Numbered from the stretch's first letter, positions 38,001 through 49,737 are shown. The stretch is 64,000 bases of DNA from Litoditis marina (GCA_964036275.1 OZ038435.1:558001-622000); one strand, 5' to 3'. The notes: a model not told the origin generated them from the letters alone. Numbers and translations: made by a program.

Positions 38001-39525
38001 CGGACATTTAAAGGACTAATGACTCCGTCACACACAGGAGAATTGTGCCAAAAAGAGTGCAAACAACTTTTTTGGCGCGAAAACTAGGTTTTTGAAACGG
38101 TATTCGCCTATCACATGCTGACTCTGAACAGATGTCTTTTAAGTTCTTTTTATGAGTCAATCAAAGCGGACATTTGAGATGTCTGAGAGGGCTTTCATCT
38201 CGCCGCCAAACTTTGAAGTTTACTACGCCCATTTGGTTTTTGTCCGAACTAGCGAGATTTGAGCTATGGTGCATGGCGCGGGCGCTGTAACGTCTACACA
38301 CTACACCACTCACATGCTCGGAATGTTAACGTGAAACGTGACAGAAAGAGTGAGACATATCTCAAGGCATTTCTGACATCAGATGAACCGAGACACATAG
38401 ACCAAAGTATTATCAGAAGCAACAATTGAGTAGAAAGTTTTTGGGAGAAGAAATAGGAAATAGGAAGGCATTAGGTCAACGTTCCTAAACATCAAATTAT
38501 GCGTATTGAATTTCGATTTTCGATCTTGAGATCGAAAACCGAAATAATCGAAATTTCGCCAAAATCGAAAAAGTCGAAACTCGAAAAACAGAGATTGAAC
38601 CAAATTTGTTCAAATCGAAAATCGAAAAAGTCGAAATTTTTCAGAATCGAAATTTCGATTCTAGTCTTGAAAAATGGTCAGATTTCGATTAGAAAGCATC
38701 ATACGATTGTTCTGATATGAGTATAGCGCATCCACATAATTTATCTAGCCCATGGAGTGAGATTTCCATTAAATAACGAGAGTCGAAAATCGAAATAATC
38801 GGTTTTTTTTCGAACTGCGCAAAAGCGAAATCGAATCGAATCGAAATTTCAAAATGGCTCGAAAGTCGAAAATCGAAATAATCGGTTTTTCATAATCGAT
38901 TAACAACAATACAACATATCTAAAATTCAAGTAAAAACCTACTTTTGTGGCTTTTCTCTGTCCCTCTCGTTCCTCTTTCTGACCATGGCGTCTAGTCGCT
39001 GGGCGACGTCGCTACCCCGACCACCAGAGGTCAGGAGAAAAGTCACGAACTGACTGCTGCACATCACCTGGTCGAGGGTCACCTGGGCACTGTCGGCGTC
39101 TTTGCCCTGAGGGATAATAGGTGTAATTGAACATTTAACCAATTGATTAAAGTTTTTGAAAAAGTAATTAACATAAACGGACAAGTGCTTCCCAGTGCAA
39201 GCTAAAATTTTAATTATGTATGTTTTCTGTATGTTTGTACCTTTGACATAATAGATATTTGGCTTCGCTTCGGAGGTTCACATAGGAGATGGTTGAAATA
39301 CAGCAGAGGTTCCGAGATGTTTAAATTGGTATTCAACCTCAGGATCACACGCGATTCATTAACTATTATGGTCATACACTACTTCTTTATTCATTTATTA
39401 ATTTTATTAATCGGTTTTAGAATAATCTTCTCATCTATTCTATAGATAAAACCAACCTGAGACGGCGGTACCTTGACCAGGGAGATTCCGCGAAAACAAC
39501 TGTCGTACAGCTCGTCAAACGACAT
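32086..39525 (-). CDS. NXN: nucleoredoxin
   Basis: Thioredoxin-fold oxidoreductase. Vertebrate NXN binds Dishevelled and restrains Wnt signalling in a redox-dependent way. Fourteen exons in coding order: 39525-39457, 39106-38943, 37813-37709, 37524-37452, 36865-36732, 36291-36165, 35763-35629, 35056-34987, 34469-34290, 33955-33772, 33462-33375, 33030-32920, 32553-32479, 32190-32086. They total 539 residues plus stop, longer than the 435 of human NXN. All phases agree. A degenerate first domain ends NGTSFPW, like the LEFPW of human NXN. The active-site domain has FFGAYW then CPPCRQWLKQ (CPPC at residues 225-228), LEIIFCSSDRSEDFF, MPWAAFAYD, GIPSLVIIDEGG and LFPWGPRPF. An inserted Glu/Arg-rich segment follows, then LPLICIVDG and LQWIPLP. 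Reading through the donor after 32479 gives an alternative stop at 32458-32460, so two C-termini are possible. Confidence 0.94.
32690..32900. repeat. GGTAACC-saturated self-complementary element in NXN intron 12
   Basis: GGTAACC, GGTTACC, CCGGTTA and TAACCGG recur at least ten times in about 200 bp. The two halves are roughly inverted. No coding frame is supported. Confidence 0.6.
34512..34578. mobile_element. MITE copy with TTGTAGTTTGATC-type ends in NXN intron 8
   Basis: TTGTAGTTTGATC at 34512 is inverted, with one change, as GGACCCAACTACAA at 34565-34578. Confidence 0.65.
35341..35510. mobile_element. MITE with AGTACGTATGCTAG terminal inverted repeats, copy 1
   Basis: The ends AGTACGTATGCTAG.AGATCC and GGATCTACTAGCATACGTACT are inverted over about 28 bp, including GGCACCT/AGGTGCC. 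The interior has a CATCCCGCCGGGATG palindrome. It lies in an NXN intron. A relative is at about 37141-37271. Confidence 0.7.
37141..37271. mobile_element. MITE with AGTACGTATGCTAG-type ends, diverged copy 2
   Basis: It begins GACCGAAGTACGTGTGCTAA and ends CTAGCACTCGTACGCATGG, with the same middle block TCTTCTCAAACACATGCTAT as the copy at 35341-35510. Also in an NXN intron. Confidence 0.6.
38500..38900. repeat. TCGAAA/TTTCGA-saturated element in NXN intron 2
   Basis: The words ATCGAAA, TCGAAAT and AATCGA in both orientations occur more than 20 times. The sequence folds on itself in many registers. A shorter related element with clear ends lies at 45888-46012. Confidence 0.6.
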
Positions 39526-41657
39526 TCTGAACAATACTTTGTATTTGGTATTATATATTTTCAATTAAACATGTAACCCTTTGATTGATACACGTGACAA
39601 AATTGTTGTAGAAATAGGAGAAAATGCGAGAAAAGCAAAAAAGTTCAATTCATTATATCAGGCAAGAAATTGTTAAATTTGTGGTAGATCTATCAAAATA
39701 GTCTGAAAATTTCTGATGCCAATCAAAACTTGGGAATGAAACACGAGAGAACATCATAATTCAGCGCATGTTGAGAGGATAGCAAATGGTAAACAAAATG
39801 GAGAGATTTCGGACAATTGAGATATCAAACAAGAGCGGCGGCTCAGATTGAGAGGAGGACATGTACTGATGGGAATGACACAATGCGAATTCATGTATAA
39901 AGAAACAATGTATACTTGTAGTTTGATCAAGACAAACAAATATGAAAAACAGGAAAAATGGGGTTCGATGCACAAACATAGCATAAGTTTCCAATTTAGG
40001 CTAGAAAGCACGCGTTCAAACTATAAACACACCATAACAGATGTACAGTTTTTGCTCAGCTAAGAGCGAAATCCTTTATATCTATATGACATCGACTGTT
40101 TCAAAATAACAATGGGTCACGATAAAAGTTCGTTAGGATAGAAGAGTGAATTTAAATGAAGTGTTTCGAGAAAAGAGAAATAGTAAAAAAACGCACTTAA
40201 AACAGCCAGAAGTACGTGATCAGTTGGAGCTTTGATTTTTTTATCACAGCTTTAATCGTAAGACTATCTTGGTACGAAATGTAGATATCGATTGGGCGAC
40301 ACAAATTATTCAGTGGACAATGGTCATTTATTATTGCAGAGGAGACCACATTCGATGTAATGGTAGAAAAAACAGTCTCGGGGAGCAATTAAAATATCTT
40401 TCAGATAGTCAATCAGTCAAACAAAATGTTTTCACTAACCGAATGCTGAGAAACTTAAAAAACTACAATTCTCTTTACATGTTAGGCTTTTCTCAGGAAA
40501 ACCATTTGGGTGAGATTGTAAATAATTTGAGGAAGTATACAGAGAAAATATGCTGGACGAAAATAAATAAATAATTACAAAGCGAATTGACCAGAGTTCC
40601 TGGTTAGGATCAGATAGTATAGTCTTCATCACTCCTACATGAACATCTACAGTTTGCATTCCAACGTTCTCGTCAGATGTCATACTGTAGGGGACTCGAA
40701 AAATGAGAAAGAAAACAAGTATAATAATCGTGCAGTTTTGGTATGGAACAGTTTGCAGCTTTGGCATGAAACCGTGCAGCTTCGGCATGAAACCGTGCAG
40801 CTTTGGCATGGAACCCTGCAGTCATACTTCTGCTGTTTTGTTATAAAGGGGGCGGGTCAAGTGGCTGGCTGCTGGCAACAAGGCAGATGGAACTGGGGTG
40901 GATTAACTACAAGCTGGTTAGTTTTGAATTTGAAAACTGCGAAAATAAAAGGAAATTAGAGTTTTAACGGTAACAAATACACAAGTTGGATGGAGAATGA
41001 AGCAAAACAGTCGGTATACTGTCAGAAAATACACCAAAAAGCCTGTGACATTTTGTTTCTGTCACATTTTTACTTAATAATTTTGATATTTTAGCTCATG
41101 AAGTTCTGTATGTGACAAAACAGTCCGGTATTTTTGGTTGCAAAGGTTTTCATAGGATCAGGAACAATGGACGCATTGTGATAGAGGCTGAAAGAACAGA
41201 AAGAAAAAGTTGTGAATAGGAAATAAAGGTTACAATAATACAACAACATCGCAGAGGAAAAGTGAGTAGTAGTGACAAGTGTCACACAAGAAAGAACAAG
41301 AGAAAATAGGATTGCATACGAGTTTCAATTGAAAGATAGACGGCACGGGCGGAATAGAATCAGTAACTAAACTTCTAGGACGACCGTCGTAACCACTTCA
41401 CCAACAAACTGCGTTTTAAACATTTTCGGTGTAGAGTAACGAAATAACTGAAAATTTTCTCAGTTCATGGATTAATGTAAAATACAATGTCAACACAGTT
41501 TATTTGATTGAAAAGTATGCAAAACTAAATCCACACTCAACTGACGTCTGCAAAAGAGTAGTTTGGTGTATTTCACGATAACTGTTCTCTCTGTCCTTAT
41601 CTAAATTCCATGCTAAATACTGATAAATAGGCGGCACGATCAAAGCAAACGTTCAAA
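39526..41657. other. upstream of NXN, no supported gene
   Basis: Includes a MITE copy (ends at 39916 and about 40018), an AT-rich frame (40269-40574) that ends in AATAAATAAATAA and may be a retroposon tail, and a 21-bp minisatellite (40755-40817). The NXN promoter should lie near 39526-39800, but no TATA or initiator element stands out. Confidence 0.4.
40755..40817. repeat. 21-bp minisatellite, three units
   Basis: GCAGCTTTGGCATGAAACCGT repeats at 40755, 40776 and 40797, with one or two changes. Being a multiple of three, it gives a repeated peptide on the minus strand. That is not evidence of coding. Confidence 0.75.
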
Positions 41658-41699
41658 ATGAAAACCGACGACTCTAAGGGACGTAGCAATCTCTACAAG
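41658..41699 (+). CDS. possible first coding exon of an unidentified gene
   Basis: ATG here opens a 14-codon frame (MKTDDSKGRSNLYK) that ends exactly at an AAG|GTTCGT donor. The codon texture and the ATG context look real. However, no matching phase-0 exon was found downstream before the WSD-like gene, and its phase does not fit that gene's first exon. Treat as tentative. Confidence 0.25.
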
Positions 41700-44600
41700 G
41701 TTCGTCTCTCTTTGTGAAAAAAAAACTTCAGGAATATCAAATGTTTTTGACTGCTACGAATTGGATGAATACAGCTTTCGTTGGGCAAGTTGTTCAAAGT
41801 TAGTTCGTGATGTCTTACGATTCAGTCCTAGGTTCAAGGATTAAAACTTTCATAAATATCAAATGGAAACTAGTGAGAACCAAGATTTTTGTAGAAAGTA
41901 CTGTATGTGAAAGAGAGAAGAAGACACGAAGAGAGAGGCAGATAAAGAGAAAGGAGAAAGAAAGAGAAGTTAGAAGAGAAACAGAGATATAGAGATAGAA
42001 GGACACAACTATATCCGTCGCACCGATCACAGCCTGAAGTTCGACTTTGGTAACGTGATATCCTTTCTGTCTGGTCTGCTCTAGAGAGCGTTCACTTCAC
42101 TTTTTCTTACAACTGAAAACTCATAGCAAAACAACTAAATTATCAAAACATTTTCCTGTAAATTTCCATGTACAAAACATTTCACTACTGGAAGACAGCA
42201 AAATTTGCGCATTCACAAACAAAAATGCATTAAATCTAAGTTTTAAGCCTGTATGACTACCGGATTTTGGGGTTATTATTTTTTCTATCATTTTGTATGA
42301 TGATAGCCGGTGGATGAAAGAGGGTTACACTGGGGGGAGTTGAGTGGGGACATCAGTCAGACATGTCAGGAGACGCCAATTGGTAGAACAATATGCCAAT
42401 CAGAAAAGGTACACAGAAAGGGAGAGAGGAAGGCAGAGAGAGAGAGAGGGAGAGAGCTATTGAGAGAGATAGAAAGAATTCTGATTCAGGTAATATCGTA
42501 ATATGTGTGAAATACGTGAAAGCACGAAGTGAATACTTTCGAAAAACCAACACTTTTTTCCAACAAACTTATCTCACAAACAAACGAACGTTTGTGGTTT
42601 TAAATGTTTGCAAGAGCTCAAATCTCAAAATTTAAGAAAAACCGTCCCTTCAAGCGTTTTAAAATTGGCTACTCCGAAGTGTTTAGGGTTCAATATTGTT
42701 GGGAAAAGCGGTATAGTTCACACCATTCCTACTGAGACTCCTACAGTAACCTTACAAACTTTCCAAAGGCTGTTGTGAAGCTGAAAATATAGTTCATGGA
42801 AAATTCTCTCGTATATTCACTCTATCTGAGAAGGAGAATGAGGTACGAGAATCTTCAACTTCTCCGATGAAAAGTAAGTGAGCGAAACGGCTTGGAAGTT
42901 TCGAAATCCTACTGTTGAAGTCTCAGTAGGAATGGAAAAGACTATATGAGACATGGTAATTGGCCACGCTATAAAGCTGAAATTGCGAAATCGCTCCTAG
43001 TCAGAAAATAGCTTTTTTATGGGCATTAGGCTATAATAGGAACACTGAATTGGAACTTTGACGTATCATTGGTACTCACGCCTATTAGGGAAGAGGGGGA
43101 GGGTTTGAAAGAGGCCCCAGGGAGGGATAGAGAACGGAAGAGGGGGAGGGAGAAAGAGAAAGGAGAAGGATAGAGAAAAAAAGATAGATAGATAGATAAA
43201 GAGAGAGAGAGGCAAATAAAAAATTTGGCACCTACTACAGAGAAATACCAAATCAAGTCAAACGAGAGTATATGCTAATAACGTGAAGTTACGTGAAAAC
43301 GTGTAATACGTGAAGTTTAAGATTTGCAAAAAGGGTACAATAAACTGTCAAGAAAAGTGCGAAACCAGTTTTCTTGATGGAAATGCCGCTGTTCCCAGGC
43401 GTATTTGGGTGCATAATTATATTGCTAGGCAAACATCATTTGGTTCGATGTCGAAGGGAAGCCAGTACGACAATATTATACTAAATAATATTGTCGTATG
43501 TTACTGGCTTCTGCATAATGGAGTAGCCATTTTTATGGTAACATAAACTCGAAACGAATATCAACCAAAAGCAGTAGAACACAACAATTGCATGGGACAT
43601 AACTCGTGTCACAAATATGTCGTTTTTTCGCTATTTCGAGTTTTGGCAATCCTTGGGAGAGTACGAAATCCGAAACTGGACATTATCGATTGCTTCTATA
43701 GGACACTGCACTAATTATCTGAATATATTAGCTGAGATTTGATGGTGAGAGAAGAGCTGAAAGATTCAGATTCATAGTTTGATCTGGCCTTCATGGCCGA
43801 AAATGCCACATTGGACTGAAGTAGATTGTGATCAGACTACATCTACACATCAGAAAGAATGTATATCTAATGATTGATGGGCGTTTAATACATCAAAAAC
43901 TGTTATAAATTACTCTCACCTACGATATTGATCGACATCACTACTTTACATTAAAAACTCATGCAAAGTATGTATTCTTACAAAGTCTAATAAGTCAATG
44001 GTAGAAAACTATACTTCTGACGGCAACGCATAGGAAACAAACTACATTTGAAAAATGTAATGCTATGAATAATAATAAAAAGTTTCTATTTTTTTAATTA
44101 ATCCAAGAGCGACCTTTATGGTAGCCGGTCAATGGTATGGTATTCCGCGGCGGCATCACAGTGGTGTCCCACTGGGATAGCAATCTCTCAAAAAGACAAT
44201 ACTTCTGAGATCTAATCGACGTAGACTTTTTGTTAGGAAGCAATGCAGAGACGAAATTGCAATGAATAGGCGAGAAAAAAGTTTTGATGTTCAACAAAAT
44301 ATCTACAAGTTCAGCAGAAGTTTGACAAAGCAAAGTTAAATAGCATAAAACGTGTTAAAACAATCCACGAAGTTTCTCCGCAGGAAAAATTTCAGGCCAG
44401 GAACAGTTGAGGACGTTAAGACAATCAAATGGAGTTTTATTGGTAGTTACATCTAGGAAGGGTAGTCTAGTTCCATAACTAAATTTGGATCTATAATAAA
44501 GTAGCAAGTTAGTTCTGGACACTTTTCAGGATGGGAACTGGAGAAGAAATCATAAATATCAGAAAAAGATCAACTTGTTGACCGGATCCTGTTCATTATG

Positions 44601-44974
44601 GTTGATTCGAAAAATAGAATTGGTTAGAGAAAAACAAGAGTGAAAAAGAAAATCAATAACTAGGGTCGAGGATGGTATCTCATGTTGAATTGATGGGGAG
44701 GGTTAGCGGGGGGGGGCACAATAGACATCGTTTTGGCGGGAGAATCAAACCGCAGCTGGCAAGGAGAGAGAGAGAAAGAGGAAAGGAGAGAGAGAGAGAG
44801 AGAGAGAGGAGGAAAAAAGAGTGGAGGGGAGGGGAGAGAGTAGTATGAACAAGGGGTAAGGACCATAGATCTAAGAAAAACATATTTCAACTTCTGAGAA
44901 TGTGTTGTTCGTCAACAGAAAAAAAGAGAGTGCAGGTCAAAGATACGCAGATTCGGTCAGAGATGAGCATTGAT
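41700..44974. other. repeat-rich region, no supported gene
   Basis: Several GA-rich tracts (41920-42000, 42420-42475, 43080-43215 with a GATA run, 44765-44845). A hairpin (43458-43512). A MITE remnant (about 43770-43855). On the minus strand, about 42095-42010 reads QTRQKGYHVTKVELQAVIGA in an open frame after a CTCTCTAG acceptor. Another stretch after CCTTGCCAG at about 44762 reads LRFDSPAKTMSIVPPPANPP to a stop at about 44662. Both look coding but are unlinked and unrecognised. Confidence 0.3.
43458..43512. repeat. hairpin, arms of about 22 bp
   Basis: GAAGCCAGTACGACAATATTA is inverted as TAATATTGTCGTATGTTACTGGCTTC with one small bulge and a very short loop. Confidence 0.65.
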
Positions 44975-45890
44975 ACTTATAATAATAGGTTTATTCCACA
45001 AAAATCACACATGTTATCTCATAAGTATCCACGGGAATAACCTTAGAACCCTAAAGGGACGGGGTTATAACCCTCCCGTCTTCTGATATGGGGAGCGGGT
45101 GCGGAGTTCAGGTGATTCTCGCGTACTTTACTGTAACGAAAAAGGTATATTAGGATATAAAACCGAAACATCAATACAATCTAAATACGCCCTAAATTGA
45201 TCTACATTTTGAAAAGCAGCAATGTCTTTACTTATGGTGTTCCATTTACGAACTACTCTAGAAAAATATCCATTAGTATCACTGAGAATTTTCCTATCCC
45301 GGATGATCAATCGGAGTCTATCCCTTGGTAAACTACTGAAAGAGAGTGGATTTTCTGATAAATGGGATAGACCCGATTGAAGCTTAAACGTCTGCAGTAA
45401 ATCATATTTTAATCTCCGATAAAAAAAGGGCTTTTGTTCAACTTGTAGCAATCGATCGCTGTAGCTGGTATAGGAAATACCACATTTTTGAAATGCTCTA
45501 GCTGTGAAACGTTTGAATGGTGACTCTAACACAACTGACAGATGACTATTGATAGGTGGGTTAAAAATCTCAGAACAATACAGGAGAATTGGTGCAACAT
45601 ATATATTGAACAATGATATATACTGCTCTGGCGTCTTGAATGAGAAATTTCTGAGAATCTTATTAGAGATGGCTGATGCTTTGCTAACTTGACCGTTCAC
45701 GTGGGATTCAAATGTTAGTTTATCGTCTACCATGACTCCTAGATCACGAATGACTGGTTTTCCAGCAATTGCAACACCACCAATGGTATAATGTGCCTTG
45801 AGGTTGTTATTTCCGAGATATAAAACGTTTATCTTATTAGGTGCAAGTGGTAGTCGCCATTTTTCTACTTGTGACGTTGACAGTGATGGC
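44975..45890 (-). mobile_element. CR1-like non-LTR retrotransposon (LINE), 5'-truncated
   Basis: On the minus strand a continuous frame from about 45885 to 45128 encodes the C-terminal part of a reverse-transcriptase polyprotein. It has the motif series KWRLPLAPNKINVLYLG, then IRDLGVMVDDKLTF, typical of CR1/jockey-group elements just after the RT core, and it ends with VVRKWNTIS...DQF. The 3' UTR of about 150 bp ends in AATAAACCTATTATTATAAG, a short reiterated tail as in CR1. The RT catalytic motif and the endonuclease are missing. The 5' side is cut at a separate TCGA-rich foldback (45888-46012). It is dead, but the visible frame is intact, so the insertion is fairly recent. Confidence 0.85.
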
Positions 45891-46012
45891 TAGGGTTGTT
45901 AATCGATCTGGAAAAACCGATTATTTCGAGTTTTGACTTCAGGATCGAAAAAAGAAAATAGACTTTTTTCGACTTTCATCGGTTTCCAATTTCGATCTTA
46001 ACAACCCTAGTA
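45888..46012. mobile_element. foldback element with CTAGGGTTGTTAA ends
   Basis: GCTAGGGTTGTTAATCGAT at the left is inverted as ATCTTAACAACCCTAG at the right. The interior is built from ATCGAAA/TTTCGA words, as at 38500-38900. It abuts the truncated LINE. Confidence 0.7.
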
Positions 46013-46580
46013 ATGGCAAATAAAACAAAATCATTGACTCTCAGTTAGTGTCAACGCAAGTTTAGATTTTCAACAATTTTTTTTTCATACTTTTGCGCTG
46101 TCAACACTCGAACTGAGACCGCAGTATTTAGAAGATGACGTCCCGTTCAGCGTCAGAAGTCTCAAAGTTTTGCGTTTTTGATACTACGCTGATGTTTTCA
46201 ACAAATTTATCTCATTGTATCAAGGTTTCCGTTTTCTTCGACGATTGTTTTCTATTCCGTATGACTCAAAAGCGGGTTCATATTTCTCGGGGCCAACTTC
46301 GGTAGCAGCAGCAGCAACGAAGCATTGCGACAGAGGGAGATTGGGCTGTGTTTCTACTTCGCACGATGAAAACAGTATATTTCCACATGCTTGTCAAATA
46401 AATCCACAACATAAGGCTGACATAAAAAGTATGGATACCGGTCGAAAAGAAGCGGGATCAAACTACTGCTGCATCCATCAGAATACAACATCACGTACCC
46501 TTTCGAGCAGACCGACTGATTGAACTACAAACACAGCCGATTTTCACATTTCTCGATAACACGAACGAAAAAGCGCGATC
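46013..46580. other. short unique stretch, no supported gene
   Basis: A 102-codon frame (46215-46523) has no splice or family support, and its end contains a MITE end (46519-46530). Confidence 0.4.
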
Positions 46581-46723
46581 AGGCGGCGTAGCAATCACTC
46601 TAACCTCAGGAGTAGCTCTAAGGAGTTTCTCATGAGATTCCTCTTCAGCTCAAAATCGATTGAATCTCATGAGAAGCTCGTGCTATTGTCTCATGAGACT
46701 TTTGAGGGCTCGCTACGCCGCCA
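46581..46723. mobile_element. MITE with GGCGGCGTAGCAA ends, copy 2
   Basis: AGGCGGCGTAGCAA at 46581 is inverted as CGCTACGCCGCC at the right end. The interior holds two CTCATGAGA palindromes, shared with 2806-2984. Confidence 0.7.
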
Positions 46724-46995
46724 GCGGTGTGGGGTGCCCGCGTGACTAATGAAATAGCTCGAACTTCGAAACTGAAGAAATGTTATGTCTTGGACTCAAT
46801 GGAGCAAAGAACTCAATCGTCCGACTCGCACTTTTTCTATTCTATACGAACTTCTATCATTATTTCAGATCATCTGACTTCCCCATTTGTTGTTCTGGTG
46901 CAACGTTATATCGAACCAACAGTTTGTTTAATTCAGCAAAATAATATTCGTTCAATTCCAAGAGACGACAATCCTGACACGACTTCCCTATACTA

Positions 46996-47390
46996 GAAGT
47001 AAATTGAACAGTCACGTGAACTTAGCATTCTAGTGAGGCATCGTGCACTTTGTCATTGCATGTGTTTGACGTGACTGTGCAATTGACTAACAGTATATTT
47101 GAATCTCCCAGGTTTCGCGGTCACTGAGATTGGCGATGATTCCTCTTGGCGCGCGTTTTACTAATTGGATGTTTAATTGGCCAGAAGTCGGTAGAGTGGG
47201 TGTTACACGGATTGTTTCCATGTTCAACAACCACTCATCGGATGAGAGAAAATGGAGAATCAATATTCTGTTAGTCAATTGCACAGTCACGTGAAACATG
47301 CTAAACATATCAGAAATCAGAAACGTGTGGCAAAGTGCACGGTGCCTCATTAGAATGTTTACTTCACGTGACTAATTCAGTTTACTTAAA
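46996..47390. mobile_element. composite: two inverted MITE copies bracketing a coding-like segment
   Basis: The copy at 46996-47097 and the inverted copy at 47263-47390 share GTCACGTGAA, a TCTAATGAGGCA..GTGCAC block and GTGCAATTGACTAACAG. Between them, 47098-47262, the minus strand is open without stops (SSDEWLLNMETIRVTPTLPT, LNIQLVKRAPRGIIANLSD). The composite resembles a gene fragment carried between inverted ends. Confidence 0.55.
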
Positions 47391-47428
47391 GTATAAGGAA
47401 GCTCAGATAGAGTTATACAAACTAGAAG

Positions 47429-47431
<3 letters not shown>

Positions 47432-47492
<61 letters not shown>
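47432..47492. repeat. (GA)n microsatellite, about 60 bp
   Basis: A pure GA dinucleotide run of about 30 units. The open frame through it is an artefact of the repeat. Confidence 0.95.
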
Positions 47493-47494
<2 letters not shown>

Positions 47495-47499
47495 CAGAG

Positions 47500-49737
47500 A
47501 GTGGTACGTTTAGACTCTAACCTAGATGTAACCACGTGAACCAATAAACCTTCCCCGTAGTAGGGGGAAGAATTTTCAAAGGCCTATACTCTATAATACT
47601 CCGTGCGTACGGAACCTCATACACTATTTCAATTGATCGATAAGTTGATTGTTTTTCTTACCTAACCTGAAAACTAAAAATTTTGGTCAGAACCAGCAAA
47701 GTTTTTTCTTCTCTCGCAACAACGAGCTGGAAAAATGACCGTCATAACTCAATGTTTTTGACAAATGGTGCGTTTGCGTCCCCAAAGTCTCGGAAACATA
47801 TTGTTTTTTTTGTATCTGTTCTAGCTCTAGCTACGCTTTCGGAGTAGATAAAGAAATATAGAAAATCTCTTCGTTTTTGAATAGAAAACTTTGTAGAAAA
47901 CTCGATTACCAAATTAGTTGCAATTCTGATTGAATAGAGCCCTTTTACACACGGAAGGGAAAAAGTCTTTTTTTGTTGTTCGCAGCATGCCTTGGTAACG
48001 AAACATCAGGAATACAAGTGAATTAGAGTGAATATCTAGCGCTCTTTTCTGTTGGCTTCCAAAATTGTGAATCCACTGATCTTTTTACGTCACGATGACT
48101 TAGAACCAAGATATACGCTCAGAAATCGGTATAGAAACGTAGAAAAGTAGAAAATGGCAGAATATTCGAGAGATGGAAACATTTAGTTTGCTCTGTTGCG
48201 AAAATGTAGTTTGATCTCGATGAGTTTTAGGCGCAATTCGGCAGTCTTTCTGTGTTCGATAGATTGTACTAGAAGTTGATTACTCAATAACTATGTGTTT
48301 TGTTTCCGTTGTTCCAGATATATACTGAAACTATTATACCAATGTGAAAAGACACGTGTTCAATCGCGAATAAACATTCCATTCTGTTCCATTCTATTCT
48401 ATTACAAAAACGTGGTTGTACAGGTTGTGCTCAAAATCAGTGTAGTTTGGTCTGTGCAAGAACAATTTTTCAATTAACGACTCTAATGCATATAAACTAA
48501 ACTAAACAGTAAAATGGAACACAATTCGAGTTTTGAAGCCTTTCTAGAAGGACTGTTTATGTGATGATATGTTCATAATGTTTGCTAGGGAACTCTCCTT
48601 AGGTTGTAGTTAGAGCTTTGTCGCCTTATTCCTTAGGTATTTTTAATATTTGTTCAAGCTGCTCGTTGTTTAACTAACACTTATGAATACATTTATATTA
48701 GCGTTACATTATCTAATGATTCTCACATAGTGTGTTTTTCATTATGCATAACTTCTGCAGGGTACGCGGATGACGAGATCTATCAGTCATAACGCATTAG
48801 CATCGGATCTTAGGCGATAAAATTGTACTTTTCTTATATTGTTACTCTCGCTTTATCATCTCTCTTTCGCTCCCTCCTTCTCTCTAATCCTGCCTCTCCT
48901 TCTCTGCATCTCTCCCACCCTCTCTATCTCTCTCTCTAGGTCTCTGTCTCACTCTCCGAATATCATCTAATTCCCTTTCTCTTTTGTGCTCTACCTTTCT
49001 CTGTGGAGCATCGATCTGACCGCGACGCGTCGCCTCGCGTCGCGGTTTCCTTATTTAGTATGCGCTAATGTTGCATATATCATGGGATAATTTCCTTATC
49101 CCCACTAATGTTCAATTCACATTTAGAGGTGCTCCATGAACTGTTTTCACTTTTCAGGTCCATTATTTTCTTAAATTCACTAGTTCTTATTTTCAATCTG
49201 TGAAAACAGCCTACAAACCGTTGTACCGTAGTGGTACAAATAATAGAATAACAGCACAACAATTACAATGAACGTAACAAAATAGTTTTCACATCTTTTT
49301 TAATACATTTAAATAATAGGGAAACCTTTTTCCAATCATTATTTGAAAATATTGTTCGCTCATCTACTTATCTATAGAAAACACTGCATAATCACCTGAT
49401 TAGAGAGAAAGACCAATAAATTTGCAGAAGCTCACAGTTTCTTAGCACATATTTGTCTATGGATCCACTTCAACAATCTATCTACAGTTTTGAATAGTTT
49501 TTTTTTCACTAAGAAATGATAGTTAAATATTAAATTTATTGCAGTAATAGAAAATCAAAATAGTTCACAACTGCACATAATGAAATAGTATGGGAAATTG
49601 TAGAGGTCCGAAAAATATGTTTTCACTGCCCTCAAACTTTTAAAGGGCGCGTTTCAGCCCCTGTTTCTCTCGTTCTCCCCCTCTTCCTCTTTCTCTAACC
49701 TCTCTCGCTCTCTTTCTTTTTCTCTTTTTCTCTCTCG

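Noticed and set aside
38499..38720. 73-codon frame
   Set aside because: Produced by reiterated TCGAAA words, giving a repetitive RSK/IEI peptide.
42310..42635. Overlapping plus and minus frames
   Set aside because: They run through GA/CT simple sequence. Low-complexity peptides only.
47335..47520. 61-codon frame ending in an Arg-Glu run
   Set aside because: Most of it is the (GA)n microsatellite.
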